Shown one piece after another: positions 1-8,235 of a stretch of 64,000 nt of DNA. Both the position numbers and the translations under genes were made by a program. The notes beneath the pieces are model-generated. The model had not been told where the DNA came from, ran no database searches, and saw only the letters and a program-made list of their open reading frames with translations. The DNA comes from Chelatococcus caeni (GTDB lineage Bacteria; Pseudomonadota; Alphaproteobacteria; Rhizobiales; Beijerinckiaceae): assembly GCF_014196925.1 (NCBI RefSeq), contig NZ_JACIEN010000006.1:124001-188000 (forward strand), written 5' to 3'. Numbering within the stretch: position 1 is the first letter of the stretch; each line of letters begins with the position of its first letter.

Positions 1-1480
1 CACCCGGCCGGTGAATATTGGCGAGCGCAAGGCGCGGCGCCGTGCGCCGTGGGCGCGGCAGGCGGCGGGCGAGCGCCATGAGGCCGAGCGCGACCAGCCT
101 CAGCAGCAGGAAGGCACCCGCCGCGGCGGCGATGAAGATGAGCGCGACGCGCCGGTCGTAGGCAAAGACGACGGCGACCACCACCAGCGCCGCGACGGCC
201 GCGAGGCTCGCGAGCCGGTAGCGCAAACGCGGCCCCTTCGCGGCGGGGTCGACTTCGTCGCGGAACAGGGCCGAGACCGGCACGTCGTGGGCCCGGCCGA
301 GCGGGCCGAGCGCGAAGGCAAGCGCCGTGAGGAGGCCGTAGAGCGCGGCGACGGCGAGTTCGAGCGGGGCGAGCGCCGGCGTCAGCGGCAGGGGCAGCAG
401 GCTCTTGGCCGCTTGGGCCACGGCGAAGGGCATCGCCGCGCCGATAACGAGCCCGATGGCGATGCCGACCGCGGCGATGATCATGACCTGGGTCAGGTAC
501 ACGGCCACCACCTGCCCGCCCGGCGCGCCGAGGCTCTTCAGCGTGGCGATGGAATGCAGCTTGCGTTCGACGAAGGCGTTCACCGCATTGGCGACGCCGA
601 CCCCGCCGACCATGAGGGCGGTGAGGCCGACGAGGGTGAGGAACTGCGTGAAGCGCTCGATGTTGCGGGCGAACTGCGGCGAGGCGTTGTTGCGCGAGCG
701 GATCTGCCAGCCGGCATCGGGCAGGCGCTGCCGCGCCTCGGCTTCGAGGCGCTCCAGGGCGCGCTCGCCCCCGCTCGCAGCGGGCAACGCCACGCGGTAG
801 GTCCAGCGCACGAGGCTGCCGGGCTGCACGAGGCCGCTCGCCGCGAGCCCCTCCTGCGACATCAGGAGCCGCGGGCCGAAGCCGACGCCGGCCGCGATCT
901 TGTCCGGTTCCGAGACGAGGCGCGCCCGGAGCGCGACGCGGGCGTTGCCGAGGCTGACGACGTCGCCGACCGCAAGGCCGAGGCGATCGAGCAGGACGGG
1001 GTCGACGAGAGCCCCATAGGTGCCGTCGCGCGCGGCGAGCAGCTCCGCGACCGGGGCGGCGGGCTCGCTCTCCACCGCGCCGATCATCGGATAGGCCCCG
1101 TCGACGGCCTTGACCTCGACGAGGGCGGATTCGCCGTTCGTCGCGATCGCCATGGCGCGCAACGTGGCGATGGCGGAGACGCGCCCCGCAGCGTCGAGGA
1201 AGGCGCGCTCCTGCGGGCTCGCCTCGCGCTGCACGAGGCTGAAGGAGAGGTCGCCGCCGAGGATGCGCCGCCCCTCCACGGCAAGGCCCTCGGTCAGGCT
1301 GCGCGAAACGGAGGAGACGCCGGCGATGGCTGCGACGCCGAGCGCGATGCAGGCGAGGAACACGCCGAAGCCGCGCACGCCCCCGCGCAGCTCGCGCAGG
1401 GCGAGGCGCAGCACGAGCGGCAGGCGTGGGCCGGGGCGGGACGCAGAGGCGCCGACGAAACCGTGCATGGCCGCCCTCAT
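1..1480 (-). CDS. FtsX-family ABC transporter permease (YbbP-like), 3' end beyond window
   Basis: This is the membrane permease partner of the downstream-strand ATPase, in an exporter of the YbbA/YbbP type whose substrate is not established. The ATG at 1480 overlaps the ATPase stop codon (ATGA), so the two are translationally coupled. The N-terminus has a basic stretch and a first membrane segment (FLACIALGVAAIAGVSSV). This is followed by EGLAVEGRRILGGDLSFSL, which resembles the start of the extracytoplasmic domain in this family. The frame stays open to the window edge, where ALANIHRPG is read, so about 493 codons are seen and the C-terminal membrane segments are missing. Family assignment is firm; the substrate is unknown. 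Confidence 0.88.
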   Translation of the reverse strand, partial: MRAAMHGFVGASASRPGPRLPLVLRLALRELRGGVRGFGVFLACIALGVAAIAGVSSVSRSLTEGLAVEGRRILGGDLSFSLVQREASPQERAFLDAAGRVSAIATLRAMAIATNGESALVEVKAVDGAYPMIGAVESEPAAPVAELLAARDGTYGALVDPVLLDRLGLAVGDVVSLGNARVALRARLVSEPDKIAAGVGFGPRLLMSQEGLAASGLVQPGSLVRWTYRVALPAASGGERALERLEAEARQRLPDAGWQIRSRNNASPQFARNIERFTQFLTLVGLTALMVGGVGVANAVNAFVERKLHSIATLKSLGAPGGQVVAVYLTQVMIIAAVGIAIGLVIGAAMPFAVAQAAKSLLPLPLTPALAPLELAVAALYGLLTALAFALGPLGRAHDVPVSALFRDEVDPAAKGPRLRYRLASLAAVAALVVVAVVFAYDRRVALIFIAAAAGAFLLLRLVALGLMALARRLPRPRRTAPRLALANIHRPG

Positions 1481-2196
1481 GCGCTCACGGGCGCTTCGTC
1501 CGGCACGACGGTGCCGGAGCGCAGCCGCACGACACGGTCGCACTGCTCGGCGAGGCCCATGTCGTGCGTGACGAGGACGAGCGTCGCACCCCTGTCGCGT
1601 TTGAGCGCGAAGAGGAGGTCGACGATGCCGCGCCCGGTGCGCTCGTCGAGATTGCCGGTCGGCTCGTCGGCGACGAGGATGGCCGGGTCGGCGACGATGG
1701 CGCGGGCGATGGCGACGCGCTGCTGCTCGCCGCCCGACAGCTGGGAGGGATAGTGATGCAGCCGCTCGCCGAGCCCGACGGCCGCAAGCTCCGCCTCGGC
1801 CCGGGCGAAGGCGTCGGGCGCATCGGCGAGCTCGAGCGGCAGGGCGACGTTCTCGAGCGCCGTCATGGTCGGCACGAGATGGAAGGACTGGAAGACGATG
1901 CCGACGTTGCGGCCGCGGAAGCGGGCGAGCGCGTCCTCGTCGAGCCGGGCGAGATCCTTGCCGGCGACGGTCACGGTGCCGCTGTCCGGCCGCTCGAGCC
2001 CGGCCATGGTCATGAGCAGGGTGGACTTGCCGGAGCCCGACGGGCCGACGAGGCCCACGGCCTCGCCGCGCCGCACGCCGAGCGATACGCCCTGGAGGAT
2101 GTGCACGCGCGCGGCGCCGCGTCCGAGGCTCAAATGGACATCCGCGAGGGAAATGACCATATCGGCAGGTGGCGTCAGATCCGTCGCGCTGTCCAT
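1477..2196 (-). CDS. ABC transporter ATP-binding protein (YbbA/LolD-like)
   Basis: This cytoplasmic ATPase of 239 aa powers the FtsX-type permease that overlaps its 3' end. It shows Walker A (GPSGSGKSTLL), a Q-loop (VFQSFHLVPTMTALENV), the signature LSGGEQQRVAIARAI, Walker B (ILVADEPTGNLD) and the switch His (VTHD), in the order usual for LolD/MacB-type exporters. I chose the ATG at 2196; an in-frame TTG at 2265 would run into the divergent esterase start. The divergent tesA-ybbA-ybbP arrangement is also known from Escherichia coli. Confidence 0.9.
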   Translation of the reverse strand: MDSATDLTPPADMVISLADVHLSLGRGAARVHILQGVSLGVRRGEAVGLVGPSGSGKSTLLMTMAGLERPDSGTVTVAGKDLARLDEDALARFRGRNVGIVFQSFHLVPTMTALENVALPLELADAPDAFARAEAELAAVGLGERLHHYPSQLSGGEQQRVAIARAIVADPAILVADEPTGNLDERTGRGIVDLLFALKRDRGATLVLVTHDMGLAEQCDRVVRLRSGTVVPDEAPVSA

Positions 2197-2257
2197 CAAT
2201 CGATCCGTCGAGGCTGAGGGGTATGAGAACACCCCGTCATATGGGACCTGGTCCGGG

Positions 2258-2908
2258 ATGATCAAACGTCTTCGTCGCGCCCTGCCGCTCGCTCTCCTTC
2301 ATGTGATGCTGGTCCTTGCCCCGGCCGGCGGCGCGCTCGCCGAGCCGCTGCGCCTCGTCGCCCTCGGCGACAGTCTGACGGCGGGCTATGGCCTGCCGCA
2401 GGAGGCGGCCTTCCCCGTCGTCCTCGAGAAGGCCCTGCGCGAGCGGGGCGTGGAGGTCGAGATCGCCAATGCCGGCGTCTCCGGCGATACCGCCTCGAGC
2501 GGCCTCGCACGGCTCGACTGGTCGGTGCCGGAGGGGACCGATGCGGTCATCCTGGCGCTCGGTGCCAACGACATGCTGAGGGGTCTGTCGCCGGAGGTGA
2601 CGCGCAAGGCGCTCGAGGACATCGTCACGCGGCTCAAGGCACGCAACATCCCCGTGATGCTGGTCGGCATGGTGGCCGCGCCGAACCTCGGCGAGGATTA
2701 CAGGCGCCGCTTCGACGCCATCTATAAGGATATTGCGGCGCGACACGGCCTCGTGTTCTATCCTTTCTTCCTCGAAGAGGTGGCGGCGGATCCCGGCCTC
2801 AACCTCCCCGACGGACTGCACCCCAATGCCGAGGGCGTGAAACGCATCGTCGCGCGCATGCTGCCGACGGTCGAGCGTTTCGTGTCCTCCCTGCCTCCCC
2901 GCGGCTGA
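2258..2908 (+). CDS. tesA: Arylesterase / TesA-like SGNH lysophospholipase
   Basis: This is a predicted periplasmic GDSL/SGNH hydrolase of 216 aa acting on acyl thioesters, aryl esters or lysophospholipids. It begins with a signal peptide (basic MIKRLRR, hydrophobic core, ALAEP cleavage region). Block I is ALGDSLTAGYG (nucleophile Ser), block II contains the Gly of NAGVSGDTA, block III is GANDML, and block V is DGLHPN with the catalytic Asp-x-x-His. Length fits TesA. It is divergent from the ABC exporter genes with a 61 bp gap that must hold both promoters. The exact natural substrate cannot be told from sequence. Confidence 0.88.
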   Translation: MIKRLRRALPLALLHVMLVLAPAGGALAEPLRLVALGDSLTAGYGLPQEAAFPVVLEKALRERGVEVEIANAGVSGDTASSGLARLDWSVPEGTDAVILALGANDMLRGLSPEVTRKALEDIVTRLKARNIPVMLVGMVAAPNLGEDYRRRFDAIYKDIAARHGLVFYPFFLEEVAADPGLNLPDGLHPNAEGVKRIVARMLPTVERFVSSLPPRG

Positions 2909-2972
2909 CCGGCCGCTTTCTCTTGCAAGGGCCAGACGCGGCGCCATGGCGCCGCACGATGAGGACTGCCTT

Positions 2973-4019
2973 ATGAACTACCGCAAACTCGGCCGCACCG
3001 ATCTCATGGTCAGCGAATTGTGCCTCGGCACCATGACCTGGGGCGAGCAGAACACCGAGGCCGAAGGCCACGCGCAGATGGACTACGCCCTCGAGCGCGG
3101 CATCAACTTCTTCGACACCGCCGAACTCTATCCGATTCCGCCCAAGGCCGAGACGCAGGGCGCCACCGAACGCGTCATCGGCTCCTGGTTCAAGGCGCGC
3201 GGCAATCGCGACAAGGTCATCCTCGCCACCAAGGTGGTCGGCCGCACCGACATGGACTGGTTCCGCGACGGCGGCCGCAAGGGCGAGCTCAACCGGGCGC
3301 AGATCGAGGAGGCGGTGAACAAGAGCCTCAAGCGGCTCCAGACCGACTACATCGACCTCTACCAGCTGCACTGGCCGGACCGGGCGGTCACCCAGTTCGG
3401 CTCCAACCCCACCATCTTCCGCGCCGCCGAGGGGCCGGAGAACCCGATCGACGAGATTCTCGCCGTGCTCGGTGACCTCGTGAAGGCCGGCAAGGTCCGC
3501 CACATCGGTCTCTCCAACGAGAGCGCCTGGGGCACGATGACCTTCCTTCATCACGCAACCGTGAAGGGCCTGCCGCGGGTGCAGTCGATCCAGAACGCCT
3601 ATTCGCTGGTCAACCGCACCTTCGAGGTGGGCCTCGCCGAGATCGCCATGCGCGAGAACGTCGGCCTTCTCGCCTATTCGACGCTCGCCCAGGGCTACCT
3701 CACCGGCAAGTACCGCGACGGCGCCCTGCCGCCCGGCAGCCGCAAGCAGCTCTTTGATCGGCTGCAGCGCTACGAGAAGCCCGGCGCGGCCGAGGCGGTC
3801 GACGCCTATGTGACGCTGGCTGCAGACCTCGGTCTCGACCCGGCGCAGATGGCGATCGCCTTCGCAACCAGCCGGCCCTTCGTCACCGCGACCATCATCG
3901 GCGCGACGACCATGGAGCAGCTGCGCACCGACATCGACGCCCTCGACGTGAAGATCACCGAGGAGGTCGAGGCCCGCATCGACGCCATCCACCAGCGCCA
4001 GGGCAATCCCTGCCCCTGA
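2973..4019 (+). CDS. Aldo/keto reductase (Tas-like)
   Basis: This is an NADPH-dependent aldo/keto reductase of 348 aa, a soluble TIM barrel. Catalytic positions are visible: Asp and Tyr in FFDTAELYP, Lys in ILATKVVG and His in LYQLHWPDR. The C-terminal cofactor region FVTATIIGATTMEQLRTD is also present. The closest known type is the Tas / YghZ-like group of oxidoreductases, whose substrates are poorly defined. I chose the ATG at 2973, preceded by GATGAGGA; an in-frame ATG at 2946 would add nine residues not typical of the family. It appears to be a single-gene unit. Confidence 0.87.
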   Translation: MNYRKLGRTDLMVSELCLGTMTWGEQNTEAEGHAQMDYALERGINFFDTAELYPIPPKAETQGATERVIGSWFKARGNRDKVILATKVVGRTDMDWFRDGGRKGELNRAQIEEAVNKSLKRLQTDYIDLYQLHWPDRAVTQFGSNPTIFRAAEGPENPIDEILAVLGDLVKAGKVRHIGLSNESAWGTMTFLHHATVKGLPRVQSIQNAYSLVNRTFEVGLAEIAMRENVGLLAYSTLAQGYLTGKYRDGALPPGSRKQLFDRLQRYEKPGAAEAVDAYVTLAADLGLDPAQMAIAFATSRPFVTATIIGATTMEQLRTDIDALDVKITEEVEARIDAIHQRQGNPCP

Positions 4020-4215
4020 GGCCGCGGCGCCGAAGCAGGCCGAAGGCGGTCCGCCCCGCTCTGGACAGGGGCGGGCGGGCGCGCGATCCTTGGGTGAGGG
4101 AGCGATTCGCCAGGGCCGGTGCCGCCTGCGGCATACAAGGCCCAGCGGGAGGGGGAGCCCGGCATCCGTGACGGCTGCCGGTGCCGCGAAGCCTCTGGAA
4201 CGAAGGAGGATGGCC

Positions 4216-4791
4216 ATGCCTCGTCTGTTCACCGGCCTCGAAATTCCCGCCGACATCGCCGAGGCGCTCGCGCGCCACCGCGGCGGCCTCTACGGCGCGC
4301 GCTGGATCGATGTCGAGAACTATCACATCACCCTGCGCTTCGTCGGTGACGTCGACGCCACGACGGCGGCGGACATCTACGATTCCCTCGCCGACATCGA
4401 CCGTCCGCCGGTGACGGTGACGCTCGACATGCTGGATTCCTTCGGAGGCGGCCGGCCGCGGGCGATCGTCGCGCGCGTGCGGCTCAACTCCGCGCTCACC
4501 GAGTTGCAGGCCGACCACGAGCGCTGCGTGCGCCGCGCCGGCCTGCCGCCCGAGCCACGCAAGTTCACGCCGCACGTCACCCTGGCGCGGCTGCGCGATG
4601 CTTCGCCGCTCGATGTCGCGGATTACTTTGCCGGGCAGGGCGCCTTCCGGCCGCTGACCTTCACCGCCGACCGCTTCGTGCTGTTCTCCTCGCGCGCCTC
4701 GGTCGGCGGCGGCCCCTACATCGTCGAGGCCGCCTACGCGCTATCGCGTCATCCCTACATGTCGGGCCGGCGCCTGGCGGCCGGCGCCTGA
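4216..4791 (+). CDS. thpR: RNA 2',3'-cyclic phosphodiesterase (ThpR/LigT)
   Basis: This 2H-phosphoesterase of 191 aa hydrolyses 2',3'-cyclic phosphate RNA ends to 2'-phosphates and can ligate tRNA halves in vitro in E. coli. The two family signatures are YHITLRFVG and HVTLARLR, each giving one catalytic His and Thr of the HxTx pair. An AGGAGG at 4204-4209 sits six bases before the ATG at 4216; an ATG directly abutting it at 4210 is less likely. The stop codon touches the convergent kinase stop and lies within a palindrome. Confidence 0.9.
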   Translation: MPRLFTGLEIPADIAEALARHRGGLYGARWIDVENYHITLRFVGDVDATTAADIYDSLADIDRPPVTVTLDMLDSFGGGRPRAIVARVRLNSALTELQADHERCVRRAGLPPEPRKFTPHVTLARLRDASPLDVADYFAGQGAFRPLTFTADRFVLFSSRASVGGGPYIVEAAYALSRHPYMSGRRLAAGA

Positions 4792-4798
4792 TCAGGCG
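4785..4798. repeat. 14-bp perfect palindrome spanning two convergent stop codons
   Basis: CGCCTGATCAGGCG is perfectly self-complementary. It contains the TGA of thpR (4789-4791) and, on the other strand, the TGA of the HWE kinase (4792-4794), which abut. There is no T-tract on either side, so it is not a classical intrinsic terminator. It could fold at both mRNA 3' ends. Confidence 0.6.
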
Positions 4799-5823
4799 AG
4801 GCGGTCGAGCCGGGCTGTCAGCGTCACGACGAGGCCGTCCGGCCGCCACGCGCGGGCGAGGGAGCCGCCGAGCTGGCTGCGCACGGTGCTGCGGGCGAGC
4901 ACGCTGCCGAAGCCTTCGTCCGCCGTGCCGCCGGACGCGGCGGGGCCTCCCTCCTCGCGCCAGACGAGGTGCAGCGTGTCCGCATCCGTGCGCCAGGAGA
5001 CGATGACGCGCCCTCGGGATGAGGACAGCGCGCCGTATTTGGCGGCGTTGGTGGCGAATTCGTGCAGCAGCAGGGCAAAGCTGGTCAGGCCCCCGCCGCC
5101 CAAGGTGATCTCAGGCCCGTCGACGACGATCCGCGGCTCCTCGGGACGGGCGTCGACGAACGGCAAGACGATCGTGTCGATCAGGGCGGCAAGCGTCGCG
5201 CTGCGCGCCTCTTCGCGGCCGAGGCCGGCGGCCGGCAGCGTCAGGGTGTGGGCCCGGGCCAGCGCTTCGAGGCGGCGCCGGGCCGTCTCGGCGGTTTCCT
5301 GCGGGGTCGTGGCGCCCCGGGCGCTGAGACCGACGATGCCACTCGCCAGCGCGAAGAGGTTCTTGACGCGGTGGTCCATCTCGCGCAGCAGCAGCTCCTG
5401 CCGCTCGTGCATCCGCCGCCGCTCGCTGATGTCGCGGAAGCAGTTGACGGCGCCGACCACCGCGCCGGAGTCGTCACGGATCGGTTCGATGTTGACGAGG
5501 ACGAACAGCGTCTCGCCGTCGGGACGCTCGATGACCACCTCGGCATCGCTCACCGCCTGGCCGGTCCTCAGGGCGTCGGCCATGGGGCAGCAGGCATGCG
5601 CGATGGGCGTGCCGTCGGGCGCGCGAAGGGCGAGGGAGCCGCAGAAGCGGTCCTGCGGCGCCGGCTCGCGCCCCCACAGCTCGGCCGCGGAGCGGTTGTG
5701 CCGCACGATGAAGCCGTCCCGATCGCAGACATAGATGGCGACCGGCAGCAGATCGATGAAACGTTGCGAGGCCCCGAGCACGTCACTGGCGCTCCCGGGC
5801 CGGGAAGCAAGGGTCGCGTTCAC
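4792..5823 (-). CDS. PAS-domain HWE-family sensor histidine kinase
   Basis: This soluble sensor kinase has 343 aa from the GTG at 5823. Residues about 20-150 form a PAS domain (LLPVAIYVCDRDGFIVRHN through DISERRR). The HWE kinase core follows, with phospho-acceptor motif MDHRVKNLFALASGIV, N-box LLHEFATNAAKYGAL and the diagnostic LVWREEGGP. Family members sense light or stress and often feed the PhyR general stress response; no response regulator lies next to it. The start is uncertain: no in-frame ATG exists upstream, while an out-of-frame ATG with a good AGGAG opens a 14-codon frame ending in TGA that overlaps the GTG. Confidence 0.85.
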   Translation of the reverse strand: MNATLASRPGSASDVLGASQRFIDLLPVAIYVCDRDGFIVRHNRSAAELWGREPAPQDRFCGSLALRAPDGTPIAHACCPMADALRTGQAVSDAEVVIERPDGETLFVLVNIEPIRDDSGAVVGAVNCFRDISERRRMHERQELLLREMDHRVKNLFALASGIVGLSARGATTPQETAETARRRLEALARAHTLTLPAAGLGREEARSATLAALIDTIVLPFVDARPEEPRIVVDGPEITLGGGGLTSFALLLHEFATNAAKYGALSSSRGRVIVSWRTDADTLHLVWREEGGPAASGGTADEGFGSVLARSTVRSQLGGSLARAWRPDGLVVTLTARLDRLA

Positions 5824-5864
5824 GATGGGCCGTACCAACCGCCCGTGCTGCCGTTTCCCGTCAT
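5820..5864 (-). other. Possible 14-codon leader ORF coupled to the kinase
   Basis: On the minus strand AGGAGACGGC precedes an ATG at 5864. The frame encodes MTGNGSTGGWYGPS and stops with TGA at 5822-5820, overlapping the kinase GTG (GTGA). This could be a coupling leader, or the true kinase start separated from the body by a single-base frameshift. I cannot tell which. Confidence 0.35.
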
Positions 5865-5997
5865 GCCGTCTCCTGCGGTTCGCGCGACCGGTCACCGGAG
5901 GGCTAGAATGGCCCCCGGCCGGAACGCGCGCCAACAGAACGCGGCATTGAGGCAGCAATGGGCCGAGGCCGCGCCGGCCTTGCCGCGCGGCCGGCTG

Positions 5998-6783
5998 CTA
6001 CTTCGGCGCGAGGCGGATGGCCCCGTCGAGGCGGATGGCCGAGCCGTTGAGCATGTCGTTCTCGATGATGGCGCGCACGAGCGCGGCATATTCCTCCGCC
6101 TTGCCCAGCCGGGACGGGAAGGGCACGCTCGCCTCGAGCGCCGTGCGGTAATCCTCGGGGACGGAAGCGAACATCGGCGTCTCGAACAGCCCGGGCATGA
6201 TCGTCATGACGCGGATGCCGAGCGTCGAAAGGTCGCGCGCCACCGGCAGCGTCATGCCCACCACGCCCGCCTTGGAGGCGGCATAGGCCGCCTGGCCGAT
6301 CTGCCCGTCGGTCGCCGCGACCGAGGCCGTGCAGACGATCACGCCGCGCCCGCCGTCGGGCGTGACGGGCGCGAGGGCCGCCATATCGGCGGCCGCCTTG
6401 GCCGCCACGGTGAACGTGCCGACGAGGTTGATCGCGACGGTGCGGGCGAAGGTCGCGATATCGTGAGCGACGGGCTCGCCGGTGTCGCGCTTCTTCGCCA
6501 CGGTGCGCTTGCCGGGGGCGATGCCGGCGCAGTTGACGACGATCCGCGCCGGCCCGTGGGCGGCTCTGGCCGCCGCGAGCGCGGCATCGACGGAAGCCTC
6601 GTCCGAGACGTCCGTGCGCGCGAAGAGCCCGCCGATATCCTCGGCCACGGCCCGCCCGCGCTCCTCGTTCATGTCGAGGATCGCCACCTTGGCGCCAGCC
6701 GCCGCGAGCATGCGCGCCGTGGCCTCGCCGAGGCCGGAGGCCCCGCCGGTGACGATGGCGGCCATCGATGCGTCGAGCTTCAT
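5998..6783 (-). CDS. SDR-family 3-hydroxyacyl-CoA dehydrogenase-like oxidoreductase
   Basis: This is a short-chain dehydrogenase/reductase of 261 aa. It has the nucleotide-binding TGGASGLGEATARML, an acidic residue after beta-2 (ILDMNEERG) suggesting NAD(H), NCAGIAPGKR, and the catalytic Ser and YAASK in TASVAATDGQIGQAAYAASKAG. The insert KRTVAKKRDTGEPVAHDI and the C-terminal FETPMFASVPEDYR resemble the HSD10 / 2-methyl-3-hydroxybutyryl-CoA dehydrogenase group. A role in branched-chain amino acid or fatty acid oxidation is therefore likely but inferred. The ATG at 6783 has GGGAGGAG seven bases upstream. It stands alone, divergent from the YkvA-like gene. Confidence 0.85.
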   Translation of the reverse strand: MKLDASMAAIVTGGASGLGEATARMLAAAGAKVAILDMNEERGRAVAEDIGGLFARTDVSDEASVDAALAAARAAHGPARIVVNCAGIAPGKRTVAKKRDTGEPVAHDIATFARTVAINLVGTFTVAAKAAADMAALAPVTPDGGRGVIVCTASVAATDGQIGQAAYAASKAGVVGMTLPVARDLSTLGIRVMTIMPGLFETPMFASVPEDYRTALEASVPFPSRLGKAEEYAALVRAIIENDMLNGSAIRLDGAIRLAPK

Positions 6784-7034
6784 GCCTGCTCCTCCCTCGT
6801 GTTCTCTTGCCGGCAAGCTTTGCCGGGATGTGCCAGGGTCCGATGCTCCTTCGGGGTTTAGCGCACCTCGGGCCTGGTGCAAACGCCGTGGGCGGTGCGC
6901 CGGTGCCAATGCCGATGGGACGCCGGTCGCGAAACCTTGTGTGGCCGGCCTTGGCAAACCATCTTCTGGCCTTGGTCTTGCGGCACCAGAGCCGATGGTG
7001 GGCGATGCGCTGTCGCCCGTGAAGGAGACAGGGA

Positions 7035-7406
7035 ATGGACGAGACGATCGCGCGCCCGCTGACGCGCGAGGAGATGCAGGCCATGCGGCGTGCGGTGCGC
7101 GACGAGGAGAGCGTCACGCGCCGCTTCTGGAAGGCGCTGCGCCGTGTCGCCGCGAATACCCCCTTCGCCGAGGACCTCGTCGCCGTCTACTTCTGTGCGA
7201 CCGACCCGGCGACACCGCGCCGCGTCAAGCTCACCTTGCTCGGCGCGCTCGGCTACTTCATCCTGCCGACCGATGCCGTTCCCGATTTCCTGCCGCTCCT
7301 GGGCTTCAGCGACGATATGGCCGTCCTCGCCGCCGCGATCGCCATGGTGGCGGGCGCCATCACCGATGATCACAGGCGCCGCGCGCGGGAAATAATCTCT
7401 CAATAA
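7035..7406 (+). CDS. YkvA family protein (DUF1232)
   Basis: This is a small protein of 123 aa with the DUF1232 signature, here VKLTLLGALGYFILPTDAVP followed by DFLPLLGFSDDMAV. That part probably forms two short membrane-associated helices with a Pro-Asp-rich turn. The rest is polar N-terminal helix and a basic tail. No biochemical function is established for the family. The ATG at 7035 follows GAAGGAGACAGG. No operon partner is apparent. Confidence 0.82.
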   Translation: MDETIARPLTREEMQAMRRAVRDEESVTRRFWKALRRVAANTPFAEDLVAVYFCATDPATPRRVKLTLLGALGYFILPTDAVPDFLPLLGFSDDMAVLAAAIAMVAGAITDDHRRRAREIISQ

Positions 7407-7550
7407 AATTCGATTAACGTTTCGGCTTCATGAACGGCTGCGCACCGGGACCGATGCCTGCCGGCGCGACCATAATTTCGCCCCCTTCCGGACGCCTAGG
7501 AGGCGCCGGGCGGGATGTGTTCCACTCGAACGAGGGAGTGTGACGCTCTG

Positions 7551-8102
7551 ATGATTCGAGGATTCTCGGCGCGGCCCGGCGCGGGCCTTTTCATGATCGG
7601 CGCGGCTGTCGCCGCTGCCCTCGTCGCGAGCCAGCCGGCGGCGGCGCAGGGCGCGGCCGGCGGCCAGGCGACGCTGCTTGCCACCTATGGCGACTGGGGC
7701 GCCTATGCCTCCGGTCAGGGCAACGCGCGCGTGTGCTATGCCATGACCCAGCCCAAGCAGCGCCTGCCGGCCGGCCTCAACCGCGATCCGGCCTATCTCT
7801 TCGTGTCGAAGCGGCCGGCCGAGAACGTGCGCAACGAGGTCAGCTTCGTGATGGGCTTCCCCACGCGCGAGAATGTCGACGCCCGTGCGACGGTGGGCGA
7901 TGCGGCCTTCGCGCTCGTGACGAAGGGTGAGAACGCCTGGGTCAAGGACCCGGCGCAGGAGGGCCAGGTGATCACGTCCCTGCAGCGAGGCGCGAAGCTG
8001 GTCATCAACGTTGAATCGCGCCGCGGCAACAAGCTGACCGATGAATATTCGCTCCAGGGCTTCACCCAGGCGCTGAAGCGGGTGAACGACGAGTGCAAGT
8101 GA
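7551..8102 (+). CDS. Invasion-associated locus B (IalB)-like secreted protein
   Basis: This is an exported protein of 183 aa. The N-terminus has a hydrophobic signal segment (LFMIGAAVAAALVASQPAAAQ). The mature part begins like IalB, with TYGDWGAYASGQGNARVCYAM, contains NEVSFVMGFPTRENVDARAT, and ends with a Cys near the C-terminus (NDECK) that may pair with the Cys at CYAM. IalB was named in Bartonella, but homologues are widespread in Hyphomicrobiales and have no proven general function. The start is the ATG at 7551, with GGGAG 15 bases upstream, a rather long spacing. A hairpin downstream probably ends the transcript. Confidence 0.82.
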   Translation: MIRGFSARPGAGLFMIGAAVAAALVASQPAAAQGAAGGQATLLATYGDWGAYASGQGNARVCYAMTQPKQRLPAGLNRDPAYLFVSKRPAENVRNEVSFVMGFPTRENVDARATVGDAAFALVTKGENAWVKDPAQEGQVITSLQRGAKLVINVESRRGNKLTDEYSLQGFTQALKRVNDECK

Positions 8103-8189
8103 GCGACAAGTGAGCGGCCGCGGCTGACCGGCTGCGATCGATCGTTGCCGGATGCGCGTGGCGCGCCCGGCACGAGGTGACGATGACGG

Positions 8190-8222
8190 CCCCGGCGTGT
8201 TATAGCGCCGGGACTTTCTGTT
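8190..8222 (+). terminator. Probable intrinsic terminator after the ialB-like gene
   Basis: CCCGGCG (8191-8197), an eight-base loop and CGCCGGG (8206-8212) form a GC stem, followed by ACTTTCTGTTTT. It lies between the ialB-like gene and rlmN, 88 bases past the first stop codon. Confidence 0.6.
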
Positions 8223-8235
8223 TTGGACCGGACCC

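Noticed and set aside
11-1753. Long open frame on the plus strand opposite the ABC permease
   Set aside because: The minus strand encodes a recognisable FtsX-type permease over the same bases. The plus frame has no family motifs.
4040-4090. CCGCCCC / GGGGCGG hairpin after the aldo/keto reductase as terminator
   Set aside because: The stem is only 7 bp with a ten-base loop and no T-tract, so it is too weak to report as a feature.
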